64,000 bases of DNA from Ascoidea rubescens DSM 1968 (lineage: Eukaryota > Ascomycota > Saccharomycetes > Ascoideales > Ascoideaceae): NCBI RefSeq assembly GCF_001661345.1, contig NW_017962913.1:5428-69427 (forward strand), written 5' to 3'. Under the pieces are notes generated by a model that saw nothing but the letters and a program-made list of their open reading frames with translations, searched no databases and was not told where the DNA came from. Shown one piece after another: positions 10,904-21,668 of the stretch. The number at the start of each line of letters is the position of its first letter. The stretch's first letter is position 1. A program made the position numbers and the translations under genes.

Positions 10904-11197
10904 AGCTAATTTTGTTTCAGTTTATTTTCCACTTAGTGGTGCAGCATTGTGTTTTGTATATAGAATTGTTTTCTTGTTTTATCCAATGAACAAAAATAAT
11001 TTCTCTAATTAATAAATATGCAATTTATTTAAAAGAAAATAAAAAAGGTCCCTATTAAATCTAGCGAATTAAAAAAAATATATTGAAAGATTTTGATTAT
11101 TAGTAAAAATAATAAAAGTAATAAAAACAAACTAATCGGATATTTAAATATTATAGCATAATATAAAATAAGATAAGATATAAGATGCAAAATAGAA

Positions 11198-12178
11198 TCA
11201 AGTGCCTTGTAACTTTCTTAGAGAGTATTCATATATTGAAAATGATAATGCTGTTGTTGGTGCGCTCTTTATAACTGCCATACTAAAGCCTCTATACAAC
11301 CCATTAATTCCTTCATTAATTAATATCTCTTTAATGATCTGATACATTTGGGAGTTTCGATTATAAACCGAATCCTTGCTAGTGATAAAAGAATAATTGT
11401 GTACCAATATTTCATTAATGCTTCCTTTAATTTGCAATCTTCGTTTGATCAAATCCAACGGAAAAGTGGTTGCTTTAGAAATAAATCCTGCCAAAAATCC
11501 TGCAATATACTGGTTTATTAGTTTATTATTATTGAAACTACCATGTAAAAAATTAATATCAATATGCGTATTCAAATATTCATATGATAGAAAGGAGATC
11601 CCAGTTCCAAGTGATACTTGATAAATTGTGGGCTTCAAACCCCCATAAAAACCATTAATGCCTTCGGTTTTGAAAATATAATTAATCGACTTGAACAAGC
11701 GAAAAAAACTTCTGGAATTATTTGCCACAAATCTAGTTCGTAGAACATCAAAGGGATAGGTGATCAAACTCGCAAAACAACCGGAAATCGATCCAAGAAC
11801 TAAATGTTTTACATTTCCATTCTTTTCCCTTCCTTTGAATCTATCATTCAAAAATGAGTAGCACGTAAACTGGGAAGCACCATATAGAACATACATGATC
11901 TCAGCTGGAATATTCCCTTTCCAAAACGATTTGATTCCTTCTTTTTTGTATATCTCCAGGGTCAAGCTCCACAATATTTTCCCATTCTGGTAGATGTTCA
12001 CCTTGTGTTTGGGTGTCGAGTTGAAATTTGCCAATTGCAATCTGATCTTTAAAACATCGATTGGAGAGATCAAAGCTCTTGTTATCAACCCTGATATGGA
12101 ACCGGCAATAGCTGAGTCATAAGAATGAATTTTCAGTGATTTTGAAGCAGCAGTGGAAGACATTTGTGTATCACTCAT
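11198..12178 (-). CDS. TPC1: Mitochondrial thiamine pyrophosphate carrier Tpc1
   Basis: A 326-residue mitochondrial carrier with three repeats. Carrier signatures PX[DE]XX[KR] appear as 'SPIDVLKIRLQ' (about residue 39), 'YPFDVLRTRFV' (about 142) and 'FPLDLIKRRLQ' (about 241), each followed by an 'EG...G' matrix helix segment. 'FWKGNIPAEIMYVLYGASQF' is characteristic of Tpc1, which imports thiamine pyrophosphate into the matrix in exchange for nucleotides. Length fits (yeast Tpc1 314). The codon for residue 74 is CTG (11957-11959), one of the rare CTGs in the window, and lies in a matrix-loop position that is polar in homologues. Divergently placed from LSG1 with a 361-bp shared spacer. Confidence 0.88.
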   Translation of the reverse strand: MSDTQMSSTAASKSLKIHSYDSAIAGSISGLITRALISPIDVLKIRLQLANFNSTPKHKVNIYQNGKILWSLTLEIYKKEGIKSFWKGNIPAEIMYVLYGASQFTCYSFLNDRFKGREKNGNVKHLVLGSISGCFASLITYPFDVLRTRFVANNSRSFFRLFKSINYIFKTEGINGFYGGLKPTIYQVSLGTGISFLSYEYLNTHIDINFLHGSFNNNKLINQYIAGFLAGFISKATTFPLDLIKRRLQIKGSINEILVHNYSFITSKDSVYNRNSQMYQIIKEILINEGINGLYRGFSMAVIKSAPTTALSFSIYEYSLRKLQGT

Positions 12179-12539
12179 TACAGATCGCCAAACAAGAAGA
12201 CACTTTGTTCATTATATCGCTGAGCAAAACAGAAATTAGCAAAGAGAAGAAGCTGCTCATTTTCTGTTTCCTGCCCCCATCCTCGAAATGGCTGAAATTT
12301 TCCATCTTCTCTCAAAAATCAGCATCCTTATCAAATGCAGATGCACTATCTGATAATAAGGATTACCTCTGGAATCAGGTGGTTTTGAACATTAGACCGC
12401 ATAAAACATGGTTATTTCCCTGTTTGTTGTGGGACGCTGACCTTTTTGGTGCATGAAAAGTTTTTACAAAGCAGGAAAAATTTCGTTCTTCAGCTGGAGA
12501 TGTGAATAAAACAAAACCAACATCAGAAATAACTACAAC
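12179..12539. promoter_or_regulatory. Divergent TPC1 / LSG1 intergenic promoter
   Basis: 361 bp between two divergent start codons, so it must hold both promoters. It carries no additional gene. No transcription factor site stood out to me. Confidence 0.55.
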
Positions 12540-14531
12540 ATGCCTGTGCCACCCAAAGAAAAGCCCAAGAAATGGAGAGCACCAAAAGGACCCAAGCCAG
12601 TGCATCACAAGAACAAGAACACCATTGGGTTAGGAAGAGCTATTCAAAATGTGCGTGCCAAAGAAAATAAAATCGAGTATTTGCCTGATGGCGAGATGAG
12701 ATTTCAAACAGATAAAAAGGAAGATGATTGGGTCAAGCTACGTTCAATTACTCATGAAAATTCTTTGGACGAGTTTTTGAATACTGCAGAATTGGCCAAC
12801 ACTGATTTTACCACTGAAAGATCAAACAATATCAAGATTATCCAGGTGGGGGCCAATTTGAATCCTGGATCTCAGGACTACTTTGAATCCACCTCCAACC
12901 CATACTTGTTAACCAAGGAGCAAGAAGAACAGATTGAATTGCTTCAAATTCAAAATAAATCCAGGCTCACAGTTCCAAGGAGGCCCAAATGGTCCTCAGA
13001 TATTTCCAAATATCAGTTGAACACCCTAGAAAGTAATCTGTTTTTGGAATGGCGAAGGTCTTTGGCTATATTACAAAATGATAATGATAATCAACTATTA
13101 TTGACTCCTTTTGAAAAAAATATTGAAGTTTGGAGGCAATTATGGAGAGTGATGGAAAGATCTGATTTAATTGTGCAAATTGTGGACGCCAGAAATCCTT
13201 TATTTTTCAGATCAGTCGATTTAGAAAAATATACAAAAGAACTAGATCCAAGGAAAAAGAATTTGCTACTCGTTAATAAAGCTGACTTGCTAACTCAAAA
13301 TCAAAGAATTGAATGGGCTAGATATTTCACTGAGAATAATATTCATTTTACTTTTTTTTCGGCTTTGAATGCCAATCAGTTGCTTGAAAAACAACAGGAT
13401 CTACTGAATTCAAATGATCAATCACCACCACTCCAAGATGAAACTCACGTCAAAAACCATTTGCAGAACACAACTAATACAACAGGACCGATACAATCAT
13501 CGCTCAAATACAACATTGAAATATTGACTGTGGATGCTTTGGAAGAATTGTTTTTGAAGGAAGCTCCTAAACCATTATCACCTCCTCCGGGCAATAACGA
13601 AACTCCCAAAACTGTTATTGGTCTTGTTGGATATCCAAATGTCGGAAAATCATCAACAATCAATGCATTAGTTGGCTCAAAGAAAGTCTCGGTTTCAGCT
13701 ACACCAGGCAAAACAAAACATTTTCAAACAATTCATTTGTCCTCAAAAGTTTTGTTATGTGATTGTCCTGGTTTGGTGTTTCCCAACTTTGCCTATACAA
13801 AAGGCGAATTGGTAGTTAATGGTGTGTTACCAGTTGATCAGTTGAATGAGTACACTGCACCTGTTCAAATTGTTTGCAATCGTATCCCCAAATATTTTCT
13901 TGAATTGATTTATGGTATTGCAATTCCCATAAAATCAACCGCTGAGGGTGGGTCTGGTGTGCCCACTTCACATGAGTTTCTAACTGCTTATGCAAGAGCA
14001 AGAGGTTACATGACTCAAGGTTTTGGCTCTGCTGACCAGAGTAGAGCTGCAAGATATATTTTAAAAGACTATGTTAATGGTAAATTGCTATATGTATTGC
14101 CCCCACCAAATGAAAATGGAACCATTAAAAACGATCAGGTAAACAATGAATTTAACAAAGAACTTTATACTAATTTAAATTTGTTAACTGAAAGTAGAAA
14201 AGAACAAATTTTAGCTGCGATAGAAAAAAAAGGAATGAAAACTGAGGATTTTGATATGTCTAAAGATTTATCAAAGTTAACATTTTCCAACTTTGTTGGA
14301 GATGGAGATTCATCCAAAACAATGAGTAACTACGGTGGTAAACAAGCAGCCATTTTTTCTGCCAGTGACGAAATCGATAATGAATTTTTTAAGATGAATA
14401 ATATTAAAGGTAGGTATTCAACTCCCTTCCATAAAGTCAACAATCAGAATGCACAAGAAAATAATAAAAAACATCATAAGAAAAACAAAAAAAAGAATAA
14501 GAATGCTGCTAGAGCAGAAGATTTTTATTAG
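12540..14531 (+). CDS. LSG1: Lsg1, cytoplasmic 60S-maturation GTPase
   Basis: A 663-residue, circularly permuted GTPase. In order: 'FWRRSLAIL'-type leader region with 'FLEWRRSLA' (about 168), 'WRQLWRVMERSDLIVQIVDA' (about 200), G4 'NKAD' (about 246), then G1 'GYPNVGKSS' (about 364), G2/switch 'SATPGKTKHFQT' and G3 'DCPG' (about 407). This permuted G4-G1-G3 order defines the YlqF/Lsg1 class. Lsg1 acts in the cytoplasm with Nmd3 on the pre-60S subunit to release Nmd3. The C terminus is a Lys/Asn-rich basic tail ('HHKKNKKKNKNAARAEDFY'). Length matches yeast Lsg1 (640). Codon 167 is CTG (13038-13040), just before FLEW where homologues have Asn or Ala, not Leu. Confidence 0.95.
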   Translation: MPVPPKEKPKKWRAPKGPKPVHHKNKNTIGLGRAIQNVRAKENKIEYLPDGEMRFQTDKKEDDWVKLRSITHENSLDEFLNTAELANTDFTTERSNNIKIIQVGANLNPGSQDYFESTSNPYLLTKEQEEQIELLQIQNKSRLTVPRRPKWSSDISKYQLNTLESNLFLEWRRSLAILQNDNDNQLLLTPFEKNIEVWRQLWRVMERSDLIVQIVDARNPLFFRSVDLEKYTKELDPRKKNLLLVNKADLLTQNQRIEWARYFTENNIHFTFFSALNANQLLEKQQDLLNSNDQSPPLQDETHVKNHLQNTTNTTGPIQSSLKYNIEILTVDALEELFLKEAPKPLSPPPGNNETPKTVIGLVGYPNVGKSSTINALVGSKKVSVSATPGKTKHFQTIHLSSKVLLCDCPGLVFPNFAYTKGELVVNGVLPVDQLNEYTAPVQIVCNRIPKYFLELIYGIAIPIKSTAEGGSGVPTSHEFLTAYARARGYMTQGFGSADQSRAARYILKDYVNGKLLYVLPPPNENGTIKNDQVNNEFNKELYTNLNLLTESRKEQILAAIEKKGMKTEDFDMSKDLSKLTFSNFVGDGDSSKTMSNYGGKQAAIFSASDEIDNEFFKMNNIKGRYSTPFHKVNNQNAQENNKKHHKKNKKKNKNAARAEDFY

Positions 14532-14858
14532 TTTCTAAACTTTTTAACAAAAACTGGGATTATTCATTTTATTCAGCATGTAGTTAACCTTTTGCATTTA
14601 TTTGTTTATATAAATATTGTTTTTTTTTTGTATTATCTAAGCTTGCTCTTTAAAAATTTTAATATCATTGTAGATTAACTAATTCAATGTATTAGGAAAA
14701 TGATGGAAATGAAAAACAAAGAAATAGTTGGATTAAGAAATAAAAACGGAACTCAAACAAAATCAAAAAAAAAAAAACTATTGAATTAAATATGTGTATA
14801 TCTTACAAACTTTAGTTTAAAAAACCCTTGATTATGTAAATTGAAAGACAAATAAAAA
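14532..14858. other. Convergent LSG1 / CCT8 3' spacer
   Basis: 327 bp between two 3' ends. It holds T-rich and A-rich tracts (a 12-A run near 14765) of the kind used for 3'-end formation. No gene is seen. Confidence 0.55.
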
Positions 14859-16517
14859 TTAACGTGGAATACCACGACCTCTGCTTGCCATCATAGCCTG
14901 AGCTTGTGATGCATTTGGAGATTGAGATTCTTGATTTTTAACAGTTTCATCAACGCTCAAAATTAAAGAAGCTGCTTCGCATGCACTGTTTAGAGCATTA
15001 ATTTTAATTAAAGATGGTTCCCATATGAACTTTTTCATATTATCAGAAACCGATTCGGTATTAAAATCTATGCCTGCCCAAGTTTCGCCAGTAGCATGAG
15101 CCATTCTTAACTTATTCAACAAATCAGTACCATCAAAACCAGCATTTTCACATAATTGCCTGGGGATAATTTCTAAAGCTTTCGCATAAGCAGCAATGAT
15201 TAATTGCTGCTTTCCAGCTATCTTCTTGGAGTAATTTCTTAAATATTTTGAGATTTCCATTTCAATTGCACCTCCACCAGCGACTATTTCATTATTTTGT
15301 ATAGTTCTTTTAACAATCATTATGGCATCATGTAAAGATCTTTCAACCTCTTCAATAACTTGTTCAGCACCACCTCTTAGTATAAGGGTGCATGTTTTAG
15401 CGTTGTGACAACCAGTGAAAATATTATATCTTTCGTTACCCAATTGTATTTCTTCAAATAAATCACAGTTTCCTAGATGTGCAGCAGGATCAATATCAGA
15501 GACTGAGGATTGAATTGAGCCTCCAACTGCCATTATAGTTCTGTCTAAATCTTCAGAAGCTACTCTTCCAGCACAGAAAATGTTTCTGTCAGCAAAATAT
15601 TGAGTAGCCAAATCTCCAATGGGTAGTTTTGATAACACGATGTTAGCACCAGAGTCCTCGATGAGTTTTAATTTATTGAAAATGATTTCCCATTCAGCAT
15701 CGACAATAGCTTGATAGTCAGCAGTACTCTGAACTCTAACCTCAGCATTATCCTTTTCTGCTTTTAGTTCTAGTTCAATATTCAATGATAAAATTTTAGG
15801 GTTTAAAATCTTTTTGGGTTGCTGTTCAAAACCAGCATAAGAAAAAGTTTTCTTGAAGGCGACACCTTTTATAAACAATGAGTGATCAATTGAACCACCA
15901 GGAACTTTTTTAATACCAATTAGGTTTAAGTTCAAATCATTCTGATCCAAGGATAAAACCGAATCAACAGCTAGCTTAGTGAAAAATTCGGAATTATTAG
16001 AAACAATTTTGGATGACATTGCGGTTTTGGCCAATTTTATTAAAGTATTGTAAAATTCGGAATTGTCATTCACTTTATCAATCTTTATTGACAATTGATT
16101 AATTTTGTTTATTGCTAAAGCGGTTGCTTTTCTAAAAGCTTTAGAAATGATATGAGAAGAAACACCTTCTTCAATAAAATTTTTTGATTCTTTTAAAAAT
16201 TCCGCAGCCAATATAGTTACAGTCGTAGTACCATCGCCTACCTCTGAGTCCTGAGATCTTGAAATGTCAACTAGAATTTTAGCAGCAGGATGGACAATGT
16301 CCAATAGCTTTAGAATTGTTGCTCCGTCGTTAGATATAATTGATTTTCCAGAAGAATTGACTATCAAAATATCAGATCCTAGCGGCCCTAAAGTGGTTTT
16401 CAAAGTGTCTTGAATGGCCAAACAGGCATTGATGTTTGAAATTATTTGACCTCTGCCTTGCGAGGTGTCAGTGCCTTCCTTCAAGACAACGATTGTGGGT
16501 GCTTGTCCAAAACTCAT
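14859..16517 (-). CDS. CCT8: Cct8, theta subunit of the TRiC/CCT chaperonin
   Basis: A 552-residue group II chaperonin subunit. ATP-binding motifs are present: '[13 protein letters not shown]' (about 62-74) and '[16 protein letters not shown]' (about 93-108), with the catalytic '[10 protein letters not shown]' in the C-terminal equatorial half. The N-terminal '[18 protein letters not shown]' and 'NISACLAIQD'-like segment are typical of the theta subunit rather than other CCTs, as is '[20 protein letters not shown]'. It assembles into the cytosolic hetero-oligomeric ring that folds actin and tubulin. Length fits yeast Cct8 (568). I found no CTG codon in the conserved parts I checked. Divergent from ADE12. 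Confidence 0.93.
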   Translation of the reverse strand: MSFGQAPTIVVLKEGTDTSQGRGQIISNINACLAIQDTLKTTLGPLGSDILIVNSSGKSIISNDGATILKLLDIVHPAAKILVDISRSQDSEVGDGTTTVTILAAEFLKESKNFIEEGVSSHIISKAFRKATALAINKINQLSIKIDKVNDNSEFYNTLIKLAKTAMSSKIVSNNSEFFTKLAVDSVLSLDQNDLNLNLIGIKKVPGGSIDHSLFIKGVAFKKTFSYAGFEQQPKKILNPKILSLNIELELKAEKDNAEVRVQSTADYQAIVDAEWEIIFNKLKLIEDSGANIVLSKLPIGDLATQYFADRNIFCAGRVASEDLDRTIMAVGGSIQSSVSDIDPAAHLGNCDLFEEIQLGNERYNIFTGCHNAKTCTLILRGGAEQVIEEVERSLHDAIMIVKRTIQNNEIVAGGGAIEMEISKYLRNYSKKIAGKQQLIIAAYAKALEIIPRQLCENAGFDGTDLLNKLRMAHATGETWAGIDFNTESVSDNMKKFIWEPSLIKINALNSACEAASLILSVDETVKNQESQSPNASQAQAMMASRGRGIPR

Positions 16518-17121
16518 TATTCCAATTCTGTTCGAGATGTGTTACTGTTGATAGAGTGTTAGAATGAAAAAAATTTAATGGAAAATTCAATGTTGTTAAA
16601 AAAAACACGTGAGCCGTCAAAGAGAGAGAGCCTTGCGTTTGAGCCGCCCCAACCAGCACTGTGGGAACGCTGCTTCAGTACAGCATTATTATGCGCACAC
16701 TGCCTGTCGATACGTTTGAGCACGCTCTGTGCAGCTGGCCAATCATAGCGCGCCGGTTGAGCAGAGAAATAGCAGATGGGCGCCACTGCGAGAAGCCTGC
16801 GATGTTGGAGCAGCATTTGTAAGACACTTGTGCGTCAAAACAGACTGATTGTCTCCGGATGACTCATAATTATCTCCTCCCAGACCATAATTGTTTCTTC
16901 CCAAACAGTGCTGCTCATGTTTGGAGTGTGCAGCACAGTATAAAAATAGTCTCATCTCTCTTCTCTTTCGTTTTCGAGTTGGATTTCTGGCTAAGTTTAT
17001 TCTCAGTAAACTTCAACAACTAAGCTGTTCTGCTATCCTCATACTCTTTCTTCACCGAAAAGGTATATTACATCCTCTCTGCTCTACTTTATTCCTGTCT
17101 TTTATTTCAACTCAGTTCAAA
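16518..17121. promoter_or_regulatory. Divergent CCT8 / ADE12 promoter region
   Basis: 604 bp between divergent start codons, with a GC-richer middle (16620-16850). A plus-strand ORF reaching upstream to 16891 is only an open 5' leader: the conserved ADE12 N terminus begins at 17122. A TGACTCA motif at 16860-16866 is listed separately. Confidence 0.6.
16860..16866 (+). promoter_or_regulatory. TGACTCA Gcn4/Bas1-type site upstream of ADE12
   Basis: The palindromic heptamer TGACTCA lies 256 bp upstream of the ADE12 start. In yeasts it is the Gcn4 consensus and contains TGACTC, the core bound by the purine regulator Bas1. Its place before a purine-biosynthesis gene supports a real site, but a single heptamer can occur by chance. 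Confidence 0.45.
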
Positions 17122-18459
17122 ATGGCTAATGTCGTACTCGGCTCTCAGTGGGGAGATGAAGGTAAAGGAAAGTTGGTAGATATCCTCTGTAATGAAATCG
17201 ATGTCTGTTGTAGATGTGCAGGTGGTAATAACGCTGGTCATACTATTGTTGTCAACAACATCAAGTACGACTTCCACATGTTGCCATCTGGATTAGTCAA
17301 CCCCAATTGCTTGAATTTGATTGGTAATGGTGTTGTCATTCATTTAAAGTCTCTATTACTGGAACTAAACAATTTGAAGGAAAAGGGTTTGAAAAATTGC
17401 GATGAAAGATTATTTATCTCCTCCAGAGCTCACTTGGTTTTCGATTTCCATCAAAAACTAGACAACTTGAATGAGCTTCACTTATCTAATGATTCAACCA
17501 ATGCTAATAAAAAACAAACTTTGAAAATTGGTACCACTGGTAAAGGTATTGGTCCAACTTATTCCACCAAGGCATCAAGATCTGGTATAAGAGTTCATCA
17601 TTTAATCTCGGGTTTGAATTCTGATGCAGTAGATGAAAATGAAGCCTGGAAAGAATTTGAATCAAAGTACTACAGATTGCTAAATTCTTTCTATAAAATT
17701 TATGGAAAGTTTGAGTATGATCCTGTAGAAGAATTGGCCCGTTTCAAGTCTTACAGATCTATAATTAACTTAATGGTTGTTGATTCAACTCATTTTGTTC
17801 ACACTGCATTAGCTGACAAAAAAAGAATTTTAGTTGAAGGTGCTAATGCTTTAATGTTAGACATTGATTTTGGTACCTATCCCTATGTTACTTCATCCAA
17901 TACTGGTATTGGTGGTGTCATTACTGGCTTAGGTATTCCTCCTAAGGCCATTAACAATATTTATGGTGTTGTGAAAGCTTACACAACCAGGGTAGGTGAA
18001 GGTCCCTTTCCAACTGAGCAGTTGAATGACGATGGTAATAAATTGCAATCTATTGGTGCTGAATTTGGGGTTACCACCGGTAGAAAAAGAAGATGTGGCT
18101 GGTTAGATTTGGTTGTTTTAAAGTATTCTACCTTAATCAATGGTTACACCTCTTTGAACATAACCAAATTGGATGTCTTGGACACATTTAAAGAAATTAA
18201 AGTCGGCATTGCCTACAAGATAGATGGAAAGACTTTAGATTCCTTTCCTGATGATTTAAATCTTTTGGAAAAGGTTGAAGTTGAATATGTCACTTTGGAT
18301 GGATGGAATCAAGATATCACTCAAATAAAAAGTTATGACGACTTGCCTCAAAATGCTAAAAGCTATTTAAAATACATTGAAACCTTTTTAAACGTTCCAA
18401 TTCAATGGGTTGGTACTGGTCCTTCTAGAGACTCAATGCTTTACAAACCAATCAACTAG
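17122..18459 (+). CDS. ADE12: Adenylosuccinate synthetase
   Basis: 445 residues, converting IMP, Asp and GTP to adenylosuccinate, the first committed step to AMP. Start chosen at 17122 because '[20 protein letters not shown]' is the family N terminus with the GDEGKGK phosphate loop; the frame stays open further upstream but that part is not conserved. Other landmarks: '[13 protein letters not shown]', '[17 protein letters not shown]', '[17 protein letters not shown]', 'TSSNTGIGG', '[12 protein letters not shown]', and the C-terminal '[12 protein letters not shown]'. Length is close to the yeast enzyme (433), with a small Asn-containing insertion near '[15 protein letters not shown]'. Codon 80 is CTG (17359), where the yeast protein has Lys. 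The 5' leader carries a Gcn4/Bas1-type motif. Confidence 0.97.
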   Translation: MANVVLGSQWGDEGKGKLVDILCNEIDVCCRCAGGNNAGHTIVVNNIKYDFHMLPSGLVNPNCLNLIGNGVVIHLKSLLLELNNLKEKGLKNCDERLFISSRAHLVFDFHQKLDNLNELHLSNDSTNANKKQTLKIGTTGKGIGPTYSTKASRSGIRVHHLISGLNSDAVDENEAWKEFESKYYRLLNSFYKIYGKFEYDPVEELARFKSYRSIINLMVVDSTHFVHTALADKKRILVEGANALMLDIDFGTYPYVTSSNTGIGGVITGLGIPPKAINNIYGVVKAYTTRVGEGPFPTEQLNDDGNKLQSIGAEFGVTTGRKRRCGWLDLVVLKYSTLINGYTSLNITKLDVLDTFKEIKVGIAYKIDGKTLDSFPDDLNLLEKVEVEYVTLDGWNQDITQIKSYDDLPQNAKSYLKYIETFLNVPIQWVGTGPSRDSMLYKPIN

Positions 18460-18901
18460 TTTTTGTTAATACCAAATGTTAAAATCTTATTTATAACTGT
18501 TTAATTTTTCATTCAGTTTTTACAAAATTTTCCATATTCTCTACTTTTTTGGATGCAGTTTATTTTTTTGTTATTTTTTTGTTTTTTTGTTTTTTGTTGT
18601 TTTTTATTTATTTTTTTTGTACTTTTACCAATATTCATTTATAAACTATTTATTCAAGTTAAAAGAGAAAAAATATTTTAAGCTGCTTTGTTTATTTGTT
18701 TTTATTTGGCTGTATTAGAAACTATAAAATTATATTTTAATTGGCAACTATCACTATGCCAACATGTTTAGAATTTTGAAATCCAAATTAAAATCCCATG
18801 CTAAAATTTGCAAAAAATAAACTAACTATTTTTCATGAGTTATAATACAACAGATGATAACTTGGATTAAATATACTGTATCCTTCATTCACATTAATTG
18901 A
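18460..18901. other. Convergent ADE12 / ERO1 3' spacer
   Basis: 442 bp between 3' ends, with a long T-rich tract at 18545-18640 (several runs of 6-8 T). Probably 3'-end processing signals for one or both genes. No gene seen. Confidence 0.55.
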
Positions 18902-20872
18902 CTATACATTTAAATCAAATAATTCAGCTTTGTAAGCCTCACTATCATAAAATTCTTCTCTACCAATAAATGTATTCCACAATTCTCTCATTTTCCAGAT
19001 AGTCAATTTCCACATTGTAGAAGGAAAATCAACATAACTTTTGAGAATAAATCTAAATGCTGCAGAGAATTCTAGCAAAACTTCATTTAAACTTTCCTTA
19101 AATTCTTTATGAATGGTGTTTTTATTTTTAATAGACTGGTATTTACGATTTTTACCAGTTTCATATAATTCTTTGAATTGGTTCTTCGAGAAATCTCTAT
19201 TGGATTTTCTAATCTCTTCCCTTAACTCATTACTTTCAGGTTGAGGTTTGTCTTTAGGAATTTTTTGATCTAGCTTGTCAATTTTGGGTTGGATTCCAAC
19301 GTCTGTTTCAGCTAGGTTCTCGTCCTTGATTTCGTCTTTCATTTCGTCTTTTATATCTTGATTTATATCTTGATTTATATCATTATGAATTTCATTTTTA
19401 GCCTCTTCAATATTGACAGATAGAGAATCATTTGAAACGAGATGAGTCTCAAATTGGTCAGATAGAGAACTATTTGTATTTTGGATCTGTTGTTGGTGCT
19501 CAAGTTCATAGATTATTCTAAAATTGTTGATACTTTGAACACTTTTACTGATTCTGTCAAAAGTGTTAATTAAGGCAACCAATTCATTTCTTTTTAAATT
19601 GCCTATTATTTCATCAATATCGTAATCATCGATATTATAGTTGTTATTATCGATATCATTCAAAGAGGGGAGTTCAAATAGTAGCTTCAAAGCAGTTCCA
19701 TAACCTAAAGTTTGTATTTTGCCCCACATTTTGCATCTTTCACAACCTACGCAGTCCATTATTTCAGTTATATTTCTAAATTTACTTTTAAATTCCTGTT
19801 TTAAATATATGGATTCATAACTGTCTTCGAGAAATAGTAACTGTTCATGGAATATATCAATTGAGGAATTATTTGTCAAAAGATCAGCAATTTTATTAAT
19901 TTTGTCTTGGATTACTTTTGAGTTGCAAATATTCAAATGATCTGAAAACTTTGACAATTTTAGGATGGATTTGACAATCAAAGCATAGTTAAAATAAATA
20001 TTGGACAAACGGTCTGGAAAGTAGCCAACTCTTTGCATGAATAACTGCAAGTTAGGTTCCCAATTTTGGGCTAGAGGATTGTAATATTCATTTGATAGAT
20101 GGGTGGCAATTGAAGCATGTAAGCCGGAAATTATTCTGTAGAACACTCTTTTTTCAAGACACTGGTCATCAATTCTGCTCATGAAATTCAGATTATTAGC
20201 AAGGTGTTCATTTTCAGAGGAGACTTCCTTTGTAAAGCAGTTTTCCAAATAAATGGAGGTCCAAATTTGATTTGACTGTGGGCCGCCATATCCACTAAAC
20301 CTCTCTGGGTTGTCTTGTAGATTGACATAAACTGAATTCAAAGAGGATTCCTCATTAGTGTCACAGTAATCTTTGGAAAATAAATAGCTGTCGTATTTTT
20401 TTTTTTGGCAATCTTCACCAATCAATTTGTCAAGAAATTGGTCTTCTTGATTTAAATTGTTTTTTGAGTCTAATTTGGACAAGTTAGTAATCAATTCATT
20501 TTTCAAGTAAAAAGGTAAATTAGAAATTTCATTGATATCTTCAATTATATCGACGACACAATTTTGACTGGCACACTTTTTATCATTTTCATTGTCCCAA
20601 AAAGGGCAGTTTTTGGACAAGTCAATTTTGAAATATTTAAAGTAATCCTGTTCTATAAGATCTATTAAATAGGGTCTGATGAGAGAGTTTATTTGGTTAA
20701 TGGAATCAAAGGTTAGATCGCAACCATCATCAATAATTTTGGAATCCAATGAGCAAAAATCAGGTTTGGTGAAACCCAAGGCAGGAGTTGAGCCTTGAGA
20801 AAGAGACAGTTTCAAAAGGGATAATATAAAAGATGCAATGAGGAAGATATTGCCAACAGTAAATATATACAT
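18902..20872 (-). CDS. ERO1: Ero1, ER thiol oxidase
   Basis: A 656-residue protein with an N-terminal hydrophobic signal sequence (residues 1-25). Ero1 is a FAD enzyme of the ER lumen that oxidises protein disulfide isomerase. Landmarks: the Cys-rich N part 'NCPFWDNENDKKCASQNCVV' with the shuttle-type Cys pair, 'NPERFSGYGGPQSNQIWTSI' and 'ENCF', 'ISGLHASIATHLS', and the active-site 'CVGCERCKMWGKIQTLGYGT' (CxxCxxC near residue 380). Between about residues 480 and 560 is an acidic, repeat-rich linker ('DINQDINQDIKDEMKDEIKD') that is not part of the catalytic fold. The C-terminal membrane-binding tail resumes after it. Longer than yeast Ero1 (563), mainly from this linker. Head to head with the next gene across 792 bp. 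Confidence 0.95.
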   Translation of the reverse strand: MYIFTVGNIFLIASFILSLLKLSLSQGSTPALGFTKPDFCSLDSKIIDDGCDLTFDSINQINSLIRPYLIDLIEQDYFKYFKIDLSKNCPFWDNENDKKCASQNCVVDIIEDINEISNLPFYLKNELITNLSKLDSKNNLNQEDQFLDKLIGEDCQKKKYDSYLFSKDYCDTNEESSLNSVYVNLQDNPERFSGYGGPQSNQIWTSIYLENCFTKEVSSENEHLANNLNFMSRIDDQCLEKRVFYRIISGLHASIATHLSNEYYNPLAQNWEPNLQLFMQRVGYFPDRLSNIYFNYALIVKSILKLSKFSDHLNICNSKVIQDKINKIADLLTNNSSIDIFHEQLLFLEDSYESIYLKQEFKSKFRNITEIMDCVGCERCKMWGKIQTLGYGTALKLLFELPSLNDIDNNNYNIDDYDIDEIIGNLKRNELVALINTFDRISKSVQSINNFRIIYELEHQQQIQNTNSSLSDQFETHLVSNDSLSVNIEEAKNEIHNDINQDINQDIKDEMKDEIKDENLAETDVGIQPKIDKLDQKIPKDKPQPESNELREEIRKSNRDFSKNQFKELYETGKNRKYQSIKNKNTIHKEFKESLNEVLLEFSAAFRFILKSYVDFPSTMWKLTIWKMRELWNTFIGREEFYDSEAYKAELFDLNV

Positions 20873-21664
20873 TGGAGGAAGACACAGAGAATTGATGGAA
20901 AGAGTGGAAGATGTTCAATGAGTTCTCCACTTCAGTAGAAAAATCTGTGTTTAAATACGCTCCTGCTTGGAAAGACTGTGTTTTCGGGAAACAGGGTGTT
21001 CAAATCCAAAATCCTTTCAAGACAGGTTTATTTTTTTAATCAGGATTGCCAATTAGTAATGGCGCCAAATCTGAGGATCTACGCTTTTAGAGGTTGCGTT
21101 TAGCACAAAAGAAATGCTGGACACTCTGACAAGAAGAACGCTTTGTTTACTACGCCCACCACATCCAGCATCTTGACAAACAGAAATTTGTCGTTTTCTC
21201 GACGAATCGAACCTGTAATAAGTCTTACAATCGTAGCTATAATACAACCAATTATTTGGTTATTTAGAGATTATATTAACTATTATTTATGGTAGAATAA
21301 TATGTATTTAGCTAACTTAAGTAAAACTTATTCCTTCTTATTCTTCTCTTTTAATTCCTGTTGAAATTCCTACTCTTTATATATTGGTATTTGTATTAAA
21401 CTTGGGTCTGTTTCAAGAACAGAAACACTCTTTGTGGCAACTCCCTTTTGAATTGAGTCTGGCTTTTTGATTACCTAATAAAATCATGTGCCATAAGAAT
21501 CGCACAAACCGAAGACCACATTGTAATCACGTGCTGAAATCGAGTTTTCGGTGAAGAAAAGCCCTGGAGAAGAGCCAATTTTCACCAGTCAACTTCTGCT
21601 GCTGTGAGATACAAACTGAGAGCCTGGAGCTAATGATGAAGTTGCTGGAGCCAGATTCCCAAAG
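20873..21664. promoter_or_regulatory. Divergent ERO1 / unknown-gene promoter region
   Basis: 792 bp between divergent starts. No gene is supported: the 64-codon minus ORF at 21053-21247 has no motif. A tRNA-T-arm lookalike on the minus strand near 21200 has no matching acceptor stem and was rejected. A short upstream ORF near the plus-strand start is listed separately. Confidence 0.5.
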
Positions 21665-21668
21665 ATGA
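21633..21668 (+). promoter_or_regulatory. 11-codon upstream ORF overlapping the next start
   Basis: ATG at 21633 opens 11 codons (tandem Met, then KLLEPDSQR by the standard code) and ends at TGA 21666-21668. The stop overlaps the next gene's ATG (21665-21667) in an ATGA arrangement, the geometry used for termination-reinitiation. It would act only if transcription starts upstream of 21633, which is unknown. Confidence 0.35.

Noticed and set aside
16891-17121. N-terminal extension of ADE12 by 77 residues
   Set aside because: The family N terminus starts exactly at 17122, and the upstream peptide is unconserved with 5'-leader composition.
21150-21250. tRNA-like 'GGTTCGATTCG' on the minus strand with a TTGTAAG anticodon-like loop
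   Set aside because: No pairing for the acceptor, anticodon or T stems; isolated T-loop motif only.
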